From positions 439,621-503,620 of the forward strand of contig NZ_GL622296.1 in NCBI RefSeq assembly GCF_000185385.1: 64,000 bases of DNA. Direction: 5' to 3'. Position numbers and translations under genes: made by a program. This stretch comes from Lachnoanaerobaculum saburreum DSM 3986. GTDB lineage: Bacteria; Bacillota; Clostridia; Lachnospirales; Lachnospiraceae. Below are positions 16,650 to 26,294 of this stretch, piece after piece. The notes below the pieces were generated by a model. That model was not told where the DNA came from. It saw only the letters and a program-made list of their open reading frames with translations, and ran no database searches. The stretch's first letter is position 1, and each line of letters begins with the position of its first letter.

Positions 16650-17768
16650 ATGAATAAGATAAGCCTTGCAAAACGCCTTAATAATAATAAAAGAGGCTAT
16701 TTGATAATCAATGCCAATCAAGGTAAACATAGACCTGCATTGATTGAAGATGTGAAAAATGAGTATGAAACACTTGCAAAACTGTCGGAAGGTATATTAA
16801 AGAATGCACTGGTGATAGGTTTTGCAGAAACCGCTATAGCAATCGGAGCGACTCTGGCCGGTAGTGCCGGAGCCTATTTTATGCAGACAACCAGAGAAAA
16901 TATCTGTGCCGAAAATGAATATATATATTTTACGGAAGCACACAGCCATGCTATGGAACAAAGACTTGTACTGCCTGATATAAAAGCTATCTATGACAAA
17001 GTGGAGCGAATAGTTTTTGTAGAAGATGAGATAACCACAGGCAATACGATATGGCATTGTATAGAGGAGATAGAGAGTATATTTAACGGAAATAAAAAAT
17101 ATGCGATTGCTCCGCTTACAAATACACTTTCAGATAACAGAAAAAATTTTTTTAAAGAAAAAAATATTGATATTATCTATATACAAAATATCAACAAAGA
17201 AAGTTTTGAAGAGGATGTGCTTTACACTGTTACAGACGGAGATGTATGTAGGATAGGAAATGTGTCAGCAGCAAAAGATATAAAATATATTGATTTTAAA
17301 ACCGATATAAGAACCAGAAGGTTACTGAATATAAAGGACTTGGATGATGAGATAGTAAGACTTGAAAATACCTTGGAAGAAAACATAGATATAAAAAATC
17401 TTATAAAAGATAAGAAAATTATCACGGTACTTGGAACAGAGGAGTTTATCTATGTGCCGATAAGACTGGCAGAGTATATAGATAAGAATACAGAAGAGTT
17501 TGCAAAGGTATATGTACATTCATCTACAAGAAGTCCTATTGAAGTGTCAAAGGAAGATGACTATCCGTTAAATACCAGATATGAGGTAAAGAGTATCTAT
17601 GATAAAAACAGACAGACATATATTTATGATCTGAAAAACAGCGATATATTCTTTTTAGTCAGTGACGGCAAGGATAAGATTGGAGAAAATGATATATTGG
17701 AGGCAATCAGACTTGCCGGAAACAAAGATATATACTTTATCAGGTGGGATAATGAACAGCAGTTATAA
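16650..17768 (+). CDS. Ter-cluster phosphoribosyltransferase with TRSP domain
   Basis: 372 aa. The N-terminal orphan PRTase domain has the PRPP-binding loop VFVEDEITTGNT (about residues 122-133) and an early NANQGKHRPA motif. The C-terminal domain carries TRSP-like VYVHSSTRSPI at about 288-298. This architecture was described for tellurium-resistance-related operons, where two PRTases with TRSP or PELOTA domains, an ATP-grasp enzyme, a HAD phosphatase and a CitE-like lyase are predicted to build a nucleoside-like product. No ATP-grasp or HAD gene is seen here. The SD is weak (GTGAGAA). Its 3' end overlaps the next gene by 17 bp, indicating coupled translation. Confidence 0.85.
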   Translation: MNKISLAKRLNNNKRGYLIINANQGKHRPALIEDVKNEYETLAKLSEGILKNALVIGFAETAIAIGATLAGSAGAYFMQTTRENICAENEYIYFTEAHSHAMEQRLVLPDIKAIYDKVERIVFVEDEITTGNTIWHCIEEIESIFNGNKKYAIAPLTNTLSDNRKNFFKEKNIDIIYIQNINKESFEEDVLYTVTDGDVCRIGNVSAAKDIKYIDFKTDIRTRRLLNIKDLDDEIVRLENTLEENIDIKNLIKDKKIITVLGTEEFIYVPIRLAEYIDKNTEEFAKVYVHSSTRSPIEVSKEDDYPLNTRYEVKSIYDKNRQTYIYDLKNSDIFFLVSDGKDKIGENDILEAIRLAGNKDIYFIRWDNEQQL

Positions 17769-18813
17769 AAAAGAGGATGTAATATTTCTTTTAAAGGATG
17801 TCACAGGTATGGTGGAACCTCTGGCAAGTGAAAAAAGAGAAAAACTTATACAGTCAGGGATGCATTACAGTGAAATGCTTCCGATAGAATATATACCGAG
17901 TAAGGAGTATATGAATATATATTTTGATTCTCTAAGAATATTCGGACAGTCTGTGGCGGATGCAATCGGTACACTTGCAGATAAGGTAATAGAAAAAAGG
18001 GGGAAAAATATTGTACTTGTTTCACTGGCAAGAGCAGGCACTCCTATAGGTATACTTCTGAAAAGATATATTAAGTGGAAGTATAATATTGAATTATCAC
18101 ATTATTCCATATCTATAATTAGAGACAGAGGTATTGATGACAATGCTATGAAATATATTCTGGCACACCATAATGCAAAGGATATATTGTTTGTAGACGG
18201 TTGGATTGGAAAGGGTGCAATACTTAAGGAATTAAAGAAAGCTGCAACAAATTATAAAGGAGTATCCCCTGAGCTTGCAGTGGTATGTGATCCGGCAGGC
18301 GAGACTACACTTGCAGGAACATATAATGATATATTTATCCCGAGTTCCGCACTGAATGCTACAGTATGCGGATTGGTCAGCAGAACATTTTTAAGAAGTG
18401 ATATAATAGGTAAAAATGATTTTCATGGGGCAATATATTATCGTGAATATGAAAGCCTTGACTTAAGCTGTCAATTTATAGATGAAATACAGAAGCTTTT
18501 TAGGATTTATACAGATAACACAAAATTGCAAAAAACAAGAGGAATTCAGACAAGAGGAATTATAGAAGTACAAAATCAGGCAAAAAAGTTTTGTATAGAA
18601 GATATAAACTTGATAAAGCCGGGTATCGGAGAGACTACAAGAGTATTACTAAGACGGGTTCCATGGAAAGTTCTTATAGATGAGAGATATAGGGATGATA
18701 AAGAACTTCGCCATATAATCAAACTGGCAAAAGAAAAAAACAGTGAAATAGAATATACCGGGCTGAACAATTATAAATGTATGGGAATTATAAAAAAGAT
18801 GAAAGATATATAA
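17752..18813 (+). CDS. StiP/PRTase_1 protein with C-terminal PELOTA domain
   Basis: 354 aa. The frame extends upstream, but ATG 17752 (MNSSYKKED) has AGGTGG just before it and fits the family. StiP-type motifs: VSLARAGTPIG (about 90-100), HYSISIIRDRGID (117-129) and the PRPP-loop-like FVDGWIGKGA (147-156). The last 80 residues (LLRRVPWKVLIDERYRDDKELRHIIKLAKEK) match a PELOTA-type RNA-binding domain. Pfam-style annotation calls the N-terminal part either a cysteine protease or a PRTase; the sequence alone does not decide. Partner of the preceding PRTase in the predicted Ter metabolite pathway. Confidence 0.85.
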   Translation: MNSSYKKEDVIFLLKDVTGMVEPLASEKREKLIQSGMHYSEMLPIEYIPSKEYMNIYFDSLRIFGQSVADAIGTLADKVIEKRGKNIVLVSLARAGTPIGILLKRYIKWKYNIELSHYSISIIRDRGIDDNAMKYILAHHNAKDILFVDGWIGKGAILKELKKAATNYKGVSPELAVVCDPAGETTLAGTYNDIFIPSSALNATVCGLVSRTFLRSDIIGKNDFHGAIYYREYESLDLSCQFIDEIQKLFRIYTDNTKLQKTRGIQTRGIIEVQNQAKKFCIEDINLIKPGIGETTRVLLRRVPWKVLIDERYRDDKELRHIIKLAKEKNSEIEYTGLNNYKCMGIIKKMKDI

Positions 18814-18819
18814 TAAATA

Positions 18820-18873
18820 AGTTTTATAATTCTTACAGCGGTTTGTATCAAGAGCTGCAAGAATTATAAAACT
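18820..18873. terminator. Long bidirectional hairpin between convergent genes
   Basis: Perfect 15-bp inverted repeat AGTTTTATAATTCTT (18820-18834) with AAGAATTATAAAACT (18859-18873), extended inward by CAGC/GCTG. It separates the StiP gene from the opposing lyase gene and is followed by A/T runs on both sides. Confidence 0.7.
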
Positions 18874-18893
18874 AAGTTTATAAAAAAGGATAA

Positions 18894-19853
18894 TCAGTAT
18901 TTTTTTACCCCGAAGTATTTTGCAAGGAATATAATCTGCATCGCCCAGCTGTAGTGGATTCTGGGTTCATTTATTCTTGTGTCGTTCACATTTGCACAGA
19001 CCTGATAAATTTTCTTATCGTCAAGCACACTTTGTGCATCATCATAGTCAATACTTGATACTTTATAAGCATCATTAACAATGGAAATCTGTTTCGGGTG
19101 TACTACAGTCTTGCCTACAAAACCGTTCATTTTATCAAATTCTATTTCCCTTAAAAGCCCCTCTTCCCAGCCGATACCTGCATAATATTCAAAAGCGGGG
19201 GCTAAGAGTATATAGTCGGTTGCAAATACGGTTACAATATCTGATATAAGAGAAGCTACAGGCTTACTCTGATAAATATTTTCATCCACTTTTCTCCTGA
19301 CACAGAAGGAGTTTAATACATTGCCGGTTGAAACAAGTATATTCAAAACATAGTCCTCATAGGTAGACAGTTTTTCCTTGATAGAATATAAATCGTTATA
19401 TCTTGTTTTCAGATTCAGAAGTGCCATACTGTCCGGTTCAGGCAATATATATACAGGGGTGGAAAGTACCGAGTTGATACGCTGCATCTCATAGATATAT
19501 ACGTCTGCATTCGATATGGAAAAATCAGGCAAAATAAAGCCGGTGATGAGATCTAAAAGACTTCCGAATTTCTTATAAAGATGTGCAATATGTGCTGTAG
19601 AGAGAACTCTGATAAACAGCTTCGGAATATAGAAATTCCGCTCCTTTTTTGCAACAAACAACTTGTCCAAAGTCTTTATAAGGACATTCTCAGCCTTATC
19701 CGCCTCGGCATCATTACTTGTCATATCAAATGAAAATGCCAAAGAAAATGGAATATTAAATTTTTCAAATATTATATCATCTATAATATTTGTGTTATCT
19801 GCAGCAATATAAAGCAACGCACCCAAGCTATAGTAAATACCGGAATCTTTCAT
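18894..19853 (-). CDS. CitE-like C-C bond lyase (HpcH/HpaI aldolase fold)
   Basis: 319 aa if started at ATG 19853, which has AGGTGA about 7 bases upstream and places YSLGALLYIAADNTN at the N-terminus as in relatives. The open frame could begin at 19958, but that start lacks an SD and would overlap the promoters. The family mark is GFVGKTVVHPKQISIVNDAY (about 248-267); the acidic LPEP segment is also seen. Known as the TIM-barrel lyase partner of Ter-cluster PRTases, predicted to make or break a C-C bond in their small-molecule product. Encoded opposite to the rest of the cluster from its own promoter. Confidence 0.82.
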   Translation of the reverse strand: MKDSGIYYSLGALLYIAADNTNIIDDIIFEKFNIPFSLAFSFDMTSNDAEADKAENVLIKTLDKLFVAKKERNFYIPKLFIRVLSTAHIAHLYKKFGSLLDLITGFILPDFSISNADVYIYEMQRINSVLSTPVYILPEPDSMALLNLKTRYNDLYSIKEKLSTYEDYVLNILVSTGNVLNSFCVRRKVDENIYQSKPVASLISDIVTVFATDYILLAPAFEYYAGIGWEEGLLREIEFDKMNGFVGKTVVHPKQISIVNDAYKVSSIDYDDAQSVLDDKKIYQVCANVNDTRINEPRIHYSWAMQIIFLAKYFGVKKY

Positions 19854-19880
19854 AAATTTCACCTGTCTAAAAAATATTAA

Positions 19881-19910
19881 ATTATAAATGCATTCGGATT
19901 TCAGTAACAA
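19881..19910 (-). promoter_or_regulatory. Promoter of C-C lyase gene
   Basis: On the minus strand TTGTTA (19910-19905), 18-bp spacer, exact TATAAT (19886-19881), about 28 nt ahead of ATG 19853. Confidence 0.65.
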
Positions 19911-19959
19911 AAAGTGTACAAAATCATGCATCATCGGGTTGCCTTTTAGTCCCGACATC

Positions 19960-19987
19960 TTGAATATAGGCTCATTATTGGTATAAT
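19960..19987 (+). promoter_or_regulatory. Promoter of protease-YceG-TelA-TerD genes
   Basis: TTGAAT (19960-19965), 16-bp spacer, exact TATAAT (19982-19987), about 50 nt before ATG 20037. Back-to-back with the lyase promoter. Confidence 0.7.
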
Positions 19988-20036
19988 TATAGCATAGAAA
20001 AGTTATAAAACAAATAAAGAATTCAATGGAGTAAAT

Positions 20037-21500
20037 ATGTTTAAATACAGGTTGAATCCTATAAATATAGACTGCTATATGGACTTCGGCAGAATAAGAG
20101 GCAGCAGAAACAGTGATATCAGAAATACTTACATGGTCAAATTCACAGGAGCAACTGCCGATACACTTAAGGATATAAATGATTTGTTTACATATCTGTC
20201 AAAGGAAATGAGAGAAGGAAAAATATATTATAAATATATCAACTCATTTCAGATAGAGAATAATTGCATGACTCAAAAAACAGCCTATGAAAACTTTGTA
20301 GCCGGCGGTCATATAGATATTCTAAAAACAAGTATAGCGGAGAGTGAACTGGCGGATGCTATAAAGAAACTGCAAAATCTTTTGCATAAATATAAGAAAA
20401 ACCTGACAGAGACGATACAGAAAAATATAATTGTAAAACTGTTATACTGGTTATGTGAAAACTTTTCGGATATCAAAATAGATGGAGGCAAAAATATAAA
20501 GGTGGTTGCACAGAATATAGAGAAAGAATCTGAGATTTATTTTTTTGTGTTTTTAAATCTGCTTGGAATGGATGTCTGCCTTTTACAGTATGCCAAGGAT
20601 ATAAATATCATGGAAGATTTTTTTTATACTAAGAGAATCGGAGATTTTATTGAGGGCAGGCTGGATTTAAAGCCATATGATACTTCAGTGAATATAACAC
20701 AAAGAGATATTAAAAGGGATAATAATATACCGGCAAATAAAGATGAAAACAGAGTGAGAATAAGCCTTGAATCTGTCAGAAGAAAGGACAGAGACAGTAA
20801 GACGGCGGCAAAGACTGAAGGGAGTATGGCGGCAAATACAAATCATATATCAAATATAAGAACGGCAAAGGCAGGTAGTGTATTGCCTGATACCAATATA
20901 CCCGACTCCGGTGTAAAAAGAGATAGGGAACTTAGCTATATAGAGCTTGCAAAACTTTCAACATCCATTGTAATGATTGCGGTATATGACGGCAGACAAA
21001 AGATGCTTGGAACCGGTTCAGGCATAATGATCGGAAAGGACGGTTTTATACTTACCAATGATCATGTAATCAGAGGCGGTCACCATTTTGAAGTAAGAAT
21101 TGAAGATGATGAGAGAACCTATAAAACCGATGAAGTGATAAAGTACAATCAGTACCTTGACCTTGCTATAATAAGGATACCCAGAGTGCTGAATCCGCTT
21201 AGACTTTACAGTGGAAGTAAAAAGCTTGTAAGAGGTCAAAAGGTTGTAGCTATAGGAAGTCCTCTCGGACTTTTCAATTCAGTTTCGGACGGCATCATAT
21301 CCGGATTCAGAAATATAGACAATGTGGACATGATACAGTTCAGTGCACCGATCTCACCGGGTTCATCAGGCGGTGCGGTTTTAAATATGTATGGAGAGAT
21401 AATAGGAATAAGCACAGCGGGATTTAGTGAAGGACAGAACATAAATCTGGCAGTGCCGTATGATGCCATTTACGGATTTGCAAAAAGCTTTATAAGATAA
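20037..21500 (+). CDS. Trypsin-like serine protease with YceG-like N-terminal domain
   Basis: 487 aa, no signal peptide, no PDZ domain. The C-terminal chymotrypsin-fold domain (about 305-485) has a full HtrA-type triad: His343 in TNDHVI, Asp375 in YLDLAII, Ser444 in PGSSGG. It should therefore be active in the cytoplasm. The N-terminal 200 residues contain a unit (about 127-186: LLYWLCENF, then KVVAQN, then FVFLNLLGMDVCLLQ) that resembles repeated units of the downstream YceG-like protein. A charged Arg/Lys/Asp linker (about 215-300) joins the two. GGAG precedes ATG 20037. It lies 21 nt before the yceG-like gene, suggesting they act together. Confidence 0.85.
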   Translation: MFKYRLNPINIDCYMDFGRIRGSRNSDIRNTYMVKFTGATADTLKDINDLFTYLSKEMREGKIYYKYINSFQIENNCMTQKTAYENFVAGGHIDILKTSIAESELADAIKKLQNLLHKYKKNLTETIQKNIIVKLLYWLCENFSDIKIDGGKNIKVVAQNIEKESEIYFFVFLNLLGMDVCLLQYAKDINIMEDFFYTKRIGDFIEGRLDLKPYDTSVNITQRDIKRDNNIPANKDENRVRISLESVRRKDRDSKTAAKTEGSMAANTNHISNIRTAKAGSVLPDTNIPDSGVKRDRELSYIELAKLSTSIVMIAVYDGRQKMLGTGSGIMIGKDGFILTNDHVIRGGHHFEVRIEDDERTYKTDEVIKYNQYLDLAIIRIPRVLNPLRLYSGSKKLVRGQKVVAIGSPLGLFNSVSDGIISGFRNIDNVDMIQFSAPISPGSSGGAVLNMYGEIIGISTAGFSEGQNINLAVPYDAIYGFAKSFIR

Positions 21501-21521
21501 TACTTGAAAGGGGATAAATAT

Positions 21522-23774
21522 ATGCTGTTGCATCAAAAGATAAAAGGGCCGGATGATTTTTTTAAAAGACTGAGTATGAGAAAGCCGAGAGGAGTCTATT
21601 TTTACAGAATAAACTCCTATGATGAAACAATACTTGAATTTGTTAGAAAGTATTATGAATTGGCAAAAAAAGATGGTACAATCATTGATACACATATTGA
21701 AAATCCGACAGCCGAAAATATCGCATATTTTAACGAGATTATCGGTGACAGATATGTGCATGGTCCGGGTTTTATAGCGGACGCTCTAAAGAGATGGTTG
21801 CCAAGGATCAGAGATTATGAGAGAGCATCTATGGCGGACGGAATCTTTGACAGCTTGGAGGTGTTAAGGCGACAGGGCAAAAATATAGAAATATTAAAGA
21901 ACAATTTTACAAGGATAATGTGTTGGCTCTACTATAACTTTTATAATATTATGGAAAAGCTTGGAAGTGAGGATATACCGAAGATTATATTCTGGGGAAA
22001 TGTAAACTTCTCGGAGCTTTCCACCTTGAATATATTATCAAATGCAGGAGCGGATATTATACTCTTGCAACCGGGCGGCGACTCACAGTACCTGGCAATA
22101 GATCCCAAATCGCAATTTTCAATAGATTTAAAAATGGGTACGGAAGGTTTTCCGCCCGGATTTAATCTGGATTGGCTTCTTAAGCTGTATGAGGATGACA
22201 AGAACAGAAAACTCTTATACAGCGGCAATGTAAATATCAAGCCGAATACCAATACATGGCTTAGCGGTGATATCTTTGAAGATTTAAAGAATACTAAAAG
22301 AGGTGAGAATACCGCCTTTTTCTACAATATGTTTGTAAGGATAAACGGTTGTGACAACAGAAATAATTATATAAATGAATTATATCTTTTGTATCAGGAC
22401 TTAAAGAGAGCAAACAGAAAGATACAGGTAATAAACAATAATATTTCAAATCCGAGTGTTGACGAGATAGCTAAGATAAAAAGAGGCAATTATGCCAATG
22501 AAAATCAGCTTATTCTTGACCTGAAGACCAATATCAAGTTTACAAGCAATACCTTTATAGATGTTGCAAGAGATGCCTTTGTAGATACTATGATTGAGAC
22601 AAGTAAGCTTATGAATATGGATCTCAATAAGATACTGAACAAGGGCATATATATACTGTGTTGGATTAACAGATATATAGTGGAGTTGATGAAAGGAACG
22701 GATATTCATTCTCCCACACCGATACTTATATATTTCGGTACTGTGGAAAGTGACAGTGAATGCCTGTTTTTAAAGATGGCGGCCAAGTTGCCGATAGATG
22801 TGGTTATATTTAACCCTGAAAAGATAAAAGATAAGCTTGAAGATAAAAATCTCTATGATATCCAATTTGACGAGACATTGAAAGTAAAGGAGTTTCCGAC
22901 AGACAGCGCAGGTCTTACTATTAGTACAACGGCATATAATGCGGAAAGAGATTTGGACAGTATGATGTACTCTGATACAGGTATGTACAGAGATATGCAG
23001 TTTGCAAAGGCAAATGCGATAAGACTGTCTACAACTTATGAAGAGATAGCCATATATTGGAAGCAGGAAGCCAGATTCAGACCGAATTTTTCTACGGTAG
23101 ACAATGTGGTAAATATTCCTGTGATATGTGCAAAGGTTTCAGGTGTGCCAAACTCCGATATTGATACATATTTCGGCAAAATAAAAGATTTGCTGACAGA
23201 TACCACACTCCTATATAAGAATGAAAATATTTGTAAGAACAATGTAAGTGTGGCGGCGGGTGTGACTTCATTTTATAAAAATAACAGGCTTGATAAAGAG
23301 GGCATCAAAAAATGGGACGGGTTTAAATATGACTATCTTAGAGCCGAAACACAGGACTATATTTTAAGTAAGCTGTCTGCTCTTTTAAAGAGTAGAATAA
23401 TAGTCGGAACGGGGCAAAACGGTGTCGAGTATAAGATTATTACAATTGTTTTAGACTTGCCTAAGGAAATTTTAAGATTTATACAAAGCTTTGATTTTAC
23501 AAAATGCCCTCCAAAGCTTATAATAGTAAATACAACTGAGAGCATAATCTCGTTGGAGGACAGCATAATTGCGGCTTTTTTGAATTTGATTGGCTTTGAT
23601 ATATTATTTTTTGTACCGACAGGCTATGATAATACCGGCAAATATTTCAACAATCAGATAATGGAAGAGCATATAATCGGCAATTATCTTTATGATGTAG
23701 CTATACCTGATTTCAGTAGGCTAAAGTCCGGCAAAGATAAGAAAAAATCATTTTTTGCCAGATTTTTTGGTTAA
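21522..23774 (+). CDS. YceG-like Ter-cluster protein
   Basis: 750 aa, cytosolic. ATG 21522 has AAAGGGG upstream; a TTG at 21504 in the same frame overlaps this SD and is less likely. Its place next to TelA and TerD and its general sequence match the YceG-like proteins of Bacillus-type Ter operons, whose activity is not known. Three related units can be picked out by eye at about 124-184, 371-432 and 642-701. Each runs from a Trp/Phe-containing helix through a strand (IIFWGN, ILIYFGT, LIIVNTT) to a second helix and a LLQPGG/IFNPE/FVPTG strand. The C-terminus is basic. No catalytic motif was recognised. Confidence 0.8.
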   Translation: MLLHQKIKGPDDFFKRLSMRKPRGVYFYRINSYDETILEFVRKYYELAKKDGTIIDTHIENPTAENIAYFNEIIGDRYVHGPGFIADALKRWLPRIRDYERASMADGIFDSLEVLRRQGKNIEILKNNFTRIMCWLYYNFYNIMEKLGSEDIPKIIFWGNVNFSELSTLNILSNAGADIILLQPGGDSQYLAIDPKSQFSIDLKMGTEGFPPGFNLDWLLKLYEDDKNRKLLYSGNVNIKPNTNTWLSGDIFEDLKNTKRGENTAFFYNMFVRINGCDNRNNYINELYLLYQDLKRANRKIQVINNNISNPSVDEIAKIKRGNYANENQLILDLKTNIKFTSNTFIDVARDAFVDTMIETSKLMNMDLNKILNKGIYILCWINRYIVELMKGTDIHSPTPILIYFGTVESDSECLFLKMAAKLPIDVVIFNPEKIKDKLEDKNLYDIQFDETLKVKEFPTDSAGLTISTTAYNAERDLDSMMYSDTGMYRDMQFAKANAIRLSTTYEEIAIYWKQEARFRPNFSTVDNVVNIPVICAKVSGVPNSDIDTYFGKIKDLLTDTTLLYKNENICKNNVSVAAGVTSFYKNNRLDKEGIKKWDGFKYDYLRAETQDYILSKLSALLKSRIIVGTGQNGVEYKIITIVLDLPKEILRFIQSFDFTKCPPKLIIVNTTESIISLEDSIIAAFLNLIGFDILFFVPTGYDNTGKYFNNQIMEEHIIGNYLYDVAIPDFSRLKSGKDKKKSFFARFFG

Positions 23775-23787
23775 TAAAACTATAGAA

Positions 23788-23817
23788 CTCTGTGTCTGCT
23801 GTTTTTAAAGCACAGAG
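23788..23817 (+). other. Hairpin before TelA SD
   Basis: CTCTGTG/CACAGAG (23788-23794 with 23811-23817) ends two bases before the strong GAGGAGGG SD. It could be a processing or stabilising stem between the yceG-like and telA-like genes. Confidence 0.35.
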
Positions 23818-23830
23818 CGAGGAGGGAAGA

Positions 23831-24973
23831 ATGGGACTCGATTTTTCAAAGGCAAAACAAAGTGAAGCCGGTGTAGTAACAAACACTGCTACAGAAGGTG
23901 AGACATTACCGGCTACCACTCAGACTTTCGATATTGCAATAGAGTCTGAGAAACTGAGAAATGATTTAGTTGATTCGGCAGAGGTGGATGCACTTGTAAG
24001 TAAGATAGAGCTTAATAATCTTGACAGTATAGTGACCTTTGGCGGAGAAGTGGCTACTGAGATATCCAAGTCATCGGATTTGGTACTCAACAGCATGAAT
24101 ATCTCTCAGATCGAAGAGACATCCAAGATGCTTGGTGTACTTTCCAATATCATGAGTAAGTTTGATATTGAAGAGATTAAGCAGGATCCGGGTCTTTTTG
24201 ATAAACTTTTTGGCGGTATCAAAAAGCAGCTTGATAAGATAATGGCAAAATATCAGACCATGGGCGGTGAGATTGACAAGATATATGTAGAGCTTAAAGG
24301 CTATGAAGGTGAGATCAAAGAGACCAACAAAAAGCTCAACACTATGTTTGACTCAAATGTAAATTATTACCATGATCTGCTTAAGTATATCTTGGCAGGT
24401 GAACAAGGCTGTAAAGAACTTGAGTCGGCTATCGCAGACAGAACTGCCGAGATGGAGCGCACCGGTGATAAGTCCATACAGTTTGAGCTTACCACTCTTA
24501 ACAATGCACTTATGATGCTTGAGCAAAGAACACAGGATCTTAGAGTGGCTGAAAATGTGGCTATGCAGACTATTCCAATGTTAAAGACAATGGAATTCAG
24601 CAATATAAACCTGATAAGAAAGATAAATTCGGCTTTTATTATAACATTGCCTATATTTAAACAGAGTCTGGCACAGGCTATTATGCTTAAGAGACAGAGA
24701 TTGCAGGCGGAAGCACTATCAGAGCTTGATAAAAAGACAAATGAGATGATTTTAAAGAATGCAACCAATACTGTTGAACAGGCAAAACTTACAGCACAGA
24801 TGGCTTCAGGCAGCTCAATAAAAGTAGATACTCTTGAGAAGTCTTGGAAAACTATTGTAAACGGTATCGAAGAGACCAAGAGAATACAGGATGAAGCCAG
24901 AAGACAGAGAGCTGAAGACAAGGTAAAACTTGAAAATATTAAAAATGAATTTTATAAAAAATTCGGTGTATAA
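23831..24973 (+). CDS. Toxic anion resistance protein, TelA/YceH family
   Basis: 380 aa, almost entirely helical with heptad-like stretches. Family features are the long conserved core from [31 protein letters not shown] to the end, and the C-terminal [37 protein letters not shown] 23831 follows the strong SD GAGGAGGGA. Members are linked genetically to tellurite and other stress resistance and usually sit next to YceG and TerD genes, as here. Biochemical role unknown; a cytosolic scaffold is plausible. Confidence 0.9.
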   Translation: MGLDFSKAKQSEAGVVTNTATEGETLPATTQTFDIAIESEKLRNDLVDSAEVDALVSKIELNNLDSIVTFGGEVATEISKSSDLVLNSMNISQIEETSKMLGVLSNIMSKFDIEEIKQDPGLFDKLFGGIKKQLDKIMAKYQTMGGEIDKIYVELKGYEGEIKETNKKLNTMFDSNVNYYHDLLKYILAGEQGCKELESAIADRTAEMERTGDKSIQFELTTLNNALMMLEQRTQDLRVAENVAMQTIPMLKTMEFSNINLIRKINSAFIITLPIFKQSLAQAIMLKRQRLQAEALSELDKKTNEMILKNATNTVEQAKLTAQMASGSSIKVDTLEKSWKTIVNGIEETKRIQDEARRQRAEDKVKLENIKNEFYKKFGV

Positions 24974-24984
24974 AGGAGGATTTT

Positions 24985-25566
24985 ATGCCAATCAATTTAT
25001 CAAAGGGACAAAAAGTAGATTTAACAAAGACAAATCCGGGACTGAAAAAAGTTATCGTAGGTCTTGGATGGGATGTAAATGCATTTGATTCAGGTGCGGA
25101 CTTTGACCTTGATGCGGCGGCATTTATGGTAGGCTCAAACGGAAAATGCCCTACTGAAAAGGACTTTATTTTCTACGGTAATCTGAAGCATCCGTCAGAG
25201 AGTGTGGAGCATATGGGAGACAATCTGACAGGTGAAGGAGACGGAGATGATGAGCAGATAAAGATTGATTTGTCAAAGGTACCTGCAAATATAGAAAAGA
25301 TTGCATTTACCGTAACAATCTATGATGCGGAGTCAAGAAGACAGAACTTCGGTCAGGTTTCAAATGCCTATATCAGAATAGTGGATGAAGTGACAAATAC
25401 AGAGATTATCAGATTTGACTTGGGTGAGGACTTCTCTATTGAGACTGCCGTAGTAGTCGGTGAACTTTATAAACATAACGGTGAGTGGAAGTTCAATGCT
25501 ATAGGAAGCGGTTTCGGCGGCGGACTTGCCGCACTTTGCAACCACTACGGAATAGAAGTGGCATAG
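24985..25566 (+). CDS. terD: TerD-family calcium-binding stress protein (copy 1)
   Basis: 193 aa, the standard single TerD domain. Opens with [19 protein letters not shown], then [11 protein letters not shown] and the acidic [19 protein letters not shown] segment supply the Asp/Glu Ca2+ ligands known for this family. It ends with [32 protein letters not shown] precedes ATG 24985, 12 nt after telA. The acidic ligands appear intact. Symbol given by family; TerE or TerZ labels would be equally arbitrary. Confidence 0.93.
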   Translation: MPINLSKGQKVDLTKTNPGLKKVIVGLGWDVNAFDSGADFDLDAAAFMVGSNGKCPTEKDFIFYGNLKHPSESVEHMGDNLTGEGDGDDEQIKIDLSKVPANIEKIAFTVTIYDAESRRQNFGQVSNAYIRIVDEVTNTEIIRFDLGEDFSIETAVVVGELYKHNGEWKFNAIGSGFGGGLAALCNHYGIEVA

Positions 25567-25588
25567 GTAAAAGAGAGCAGGAGGATTT

Positions 25589-26194
25589 ATGTCTATCAGT
25601 TTACAAAAGGGACAAAAGGTAAGTCTTACAAAGGAAAATGCAGGCCTTAAAAAGATTGTAGTCGGACTTGGCTGGGATGAAGCTAAAAAAAGCGGCGGAT
25701 TTTTATCATCACTGTTCGGCGGTTCAAGCGGTGAAAGCAATATCGACTGTGATGCATCAGCTTTTCTTTTACAGGACGGCAAGTTGGTACATAAAGAAGA
25801 TGTTGTATACTACGGCAATCTTCGTCACAGATCCGGTACAGTTATTCATATGGGCGACAACCTGACAGGTGCAGGTGAGGGAGATGATGAACAGATTACA
25901 ATCGACCTTGCAAGTGTTCCGGCAGAGTATGACAGAATAGTCATTGTTGTAAATATCTATCAGGCAAAACAAAGACATCAGGAGTTCGGAATGATAAGAA
26001 ATGCATTTATCAGACTTGTAGATGCTTCAAACAACAAAGAGATACTTAAGTACGATCTTACAGAAAACTATGCAGGCATGACCGCAATGATTTTTGGAGA
26101 GGTGTACAGACATAACGGTGAGTGGAAGTTCTCAGCTGTAGGACAGGGTACCACAGATGCAAGCCTTGGAGAACTTGCAAATAGGTACATATAA
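25589..26194 (+). CDS. TerD-family calcium-binding stress protein (copy 2)
   Basis: 201 aa paralogue of the preceding TerD, with the same ISLQKGQKVSLTKENAGLKK start, IDCDASAFLL and GDNLTGAGEGDDEQITIDL acidic site, and HNGEWKFSAVGQG close. It differs by a Gly/Ser/Phe-rich insert (KKSGGFLSSLFGGSSGE, about residues 31-47) between the GLGWD strand and the first Asp cluster, common in one TerD subgroup. SD AGGAGG lies ahead of ATG 25589. The pair arose by duplication and could form mixed assemblies. Confidence 0.92.
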   Translation: MSISLQKGQKVSLTKENAGLKKIVVGLGWDEAKKSGGFLSSLFGGSSGESNIDCDASAFLLQDGKLVHKEDVVYYGNLRHRSGTVIHMGDNLTGAGEGDDEQITIDLASVPAEYDRIVIVVNIYQAKQRHQEFGMIRNAFIRLVDASNNKEILKYDLTENYAGMTAMIFGEVYRHNGEWKFSAVGQGTTDASLGELANRYI

Positions 26195-26248
26195 TACTTT
26201 TAATTATTGTGAAACTGTTGTAAAATAGTCTGGTTATTATAAATTACG

Positions 26249-26270
26249 GGAGAGAGCTTTTGCTTTCTCC
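26249..26270 (+). terminator. Hairpin between terD2 and Ca2+-ATPase gene
   Basis: GGAGAGAGC-TTTT-GCTTTCTCC (one G-U pair) followed by TAAAACTTT. A weak terminator or attenuator; no convincing separate promoter for the ATPase was found. Confidence 0.45.
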
Positions 26271-26294
26271 TAAAACTTTGAAAGAGGAAATTAT

